The notes beneath the pieces are model-generated. The model was given only the letters and a program-made list of their open reading frames with translations. It had not been told where the DNA came from and ran no database searches. Shown piece after piece: positions 32,086 to 32,935 of a stretch of 32,935 bases of DNA. Both the position numbers and the translations under genes were made by a program. Within the stretch, counting starts at the first letter, position 1; each line of letters opens with the position of its first letter. Origin of the DNA: Acidobacteriota bacterium (GTDB lineage Bacteria; Acidobacteriota; Thermoanaerobaculia; Thermoanaerobaculales; Sulfomarinibacteraceae). The stretch is taken from NCBI GenBank assembly GCA_024641545.1, contig JAHECW010000044.1:1-32935 (forward strand), in the 5' to 3' direction.

Positions 32086-32935
32086 CTATGCCGGCGTCGT
32101 CGTCCGCTCCCGCCCGCCGAGGAACCACAACCAGCGGCCGAGCTTGGTCTGCAGCGACTCCATGTAGGTGTAGACCACCGGCGTGATGAACAGGGTGAGC
32201 GATTGCGACACCACCAGTCCGCCGACCACAGCGAGACCGAGCGGGCGGCGGGCCTCGGCGCCGGCGCCGAGCCCGAGGGCGATGGGCAGCGTGCCGAAGA
32301 ACGCGGCCATGGTGGTCATCATGATCGGCCGGAAACGAACCATGCACGCCTCGTAGATCGCCTCAGCCGGGGTTCGGCCCCGCTCGCGCTGGGCCTCGAG
32401 CGCGAAGTCGATCATGATGATGCCGTTCTTCTTGACCAGGCCGACGAGCATGATCACGCCGACGAAGGCGTAGATGTTGAGGTCGACGTGGAACAGCAGC
32501 AGGGTGGCGAGGGCGCCGAGACCGGCGAGCGGCAGCGCCGACAGAATCGTGATCGGGTGGATGAAGCTCTCGTAGAGAATGCCCAGCACCATGTAGATGA
32601 CCACGATCGCGAGCGCCAGCAGCAGACCGAGCCCCTGCATCGACGACTGGAAGGCCTGGGCGGTGCCCTGGAAGGTCGCGTTGATGGTGGCCGGCAGCGT
32701 CTCGCGAGCCAGCCGCTCGACCTCGATGGTCGCGGGGCCGAGGGACACACCGGGGGCGAGGTTGAACGAAAGCGTCACCGACGGCACCTGGCCCGAGTGG
32801 TTGACGCTCAGGGGACCGAGGCTCGGGGTCATGCGGACCAGTGAGTCGAGCGGCACCAGCTCTCCGCTCGCGGAGCTGACGTAGAGCAGCGACAGGTCGA
32901 GGATGTCGGTCTGGTACTCCGGCGCAAGCTCCATG
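32086..32935 (-). CDS. RND efflux transporter, 3' part (HAE1/MdtB-MdtC-like), partial
   Basis: About 283 C-terminal residues; the gene continues beyond the right edge, and the ATG at 32934 is internal. Inner-membrane proton-driven pump, usually in a tripartite system with a periplasmic adaptor and an outer-membrane channel. Visible features are a porter-domain tail (SVTLSFNLAPGVSLGPA), five membrane segments and the motifs VGLVKKNGIIMIDFA and MVRFRPIMMTTMAA, followed by RRPLGLAVVGGLVVSQSLTL. These match MdtB/MdtC-type multidrug pumps better than heavy-metal pumps. It converges on the acyl-CoA ligase gene. Adaptor genes would lie upstream, outside the window. Confidence 0.92.
   Translation of the reverse strand, partial: MELAPEYQTDILDLSLLYVSSASGELVPLDSLVRMTPSLGPLSVNHSGQVPSVTLSFNLAPGVSLGPATIEVERLARETLPATINATFQGTAQAFQSSMQGLGLLLALAIVVIYMVLGILYESFIHPITILSALPLAGLGALATLLLFHVDLNIYAFVGVIMLVGLVKKNGIIMIDFALEAQRERGRTPAEAIYEACMVRFRPIMMTTMAAFFGTLPIALGLGAGAEARRPLGLAVVGGLVVSQSLTLFITPVVYTYMESLQTKLGRWLWFLGGRERTTTPA

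Overview
The window is about 33 kb of GC-rich, gene-dense bacterial chromosome. It has no rRNA, tRNA, CRISPR, phage or transposase gene that I can see. An RND efflux pump, a CsgG-family secreted protein and lipid-linked polysaccharide genes point to a Gram-negative envelope. Gene content and the style of the intergenic repeats would fit Acidobacteriota or a similar environmental lineage, but nothing here fixes the taxonomy.

Layout. 1-8 kb: a NamZ-type muramidase (minus), ribBA, mfd and a D-Ala-D-Ala ligase. 8-12.8 kb: a MaeB-type malic enzyme with a phosphotransacetylase-like tail, a secreted CsgG-like protein, a small secreted protein and folE (minus). 12.9-16.7 kb: two overlapping nucleotide-sugar reductase/epimerase genes (rfbD and an Rmd-like gene) and a 589-residue soluble protein I do not recognise. 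17.2-18.4 kb: a hot-dog thioesterase and a 4'-phosphopantetheinyl transferase, divergently transcribed. 18.5-20.9 kb: two overlapping GT4 glycosyltransferases (minus). 21-21.8 kb: an enoyl-CoA hydratase family gene. 22.1-28.8 kb: a divergent polysaccharide cluster, with a minus operon (two GT4 enzymes and a polyprenyl-phosphate sugar-1-phosphate transferase) and a plus operon (GT2, GT4-like, GT2). 29-32 kb: a KAS III family enzyme and a long-chain acyl-CoA ligase. The window ends in the 3' part of an RND transporter gene (minus).

How the genes fit together. Most genes are housekeeping (riboflavin, folate, repair, peptidoglycan, C4 metabolism). The middle serves surface polysaccharide: a deoxysugar supply, the initiating lipid-linked sugar transferase and at least seven glycosyltransferases. 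No flippase, polymerase or exporter is in view. Acyl metabolism genes (thioesterase, phosphopantetheinyl transferase, enoyl-CoA hydratase, KAS III, acyl-CoA ligase) are scattered between these blocks.

The most unusual content is non-coding. Ten translation starts have a TANNNT hexamer 6-9 nt upstream, suggesting leaderless transcripts, while other genes have clear Shine-Dalgarno sites. One such start opens a 17-codon ORF coupled by ATGA to a glycosyltransferase. Intergenic gaps, above all those between convergent genes, hold several families of short-period repeats: heptamer arrays often in inverted pairs, hexamer arrays after stop codons, REP-like hairpins with a CCACAAYG tail, a dispersed element of about 75 nt next to the 3' ends of two minus-strand genes, and several long imperfect inverted repeats. 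A perfect 10-bp inverted repeat sits at the predicted transcription start of the malic enzyme gene. All similarity statements come from reading by eye; no search was run.
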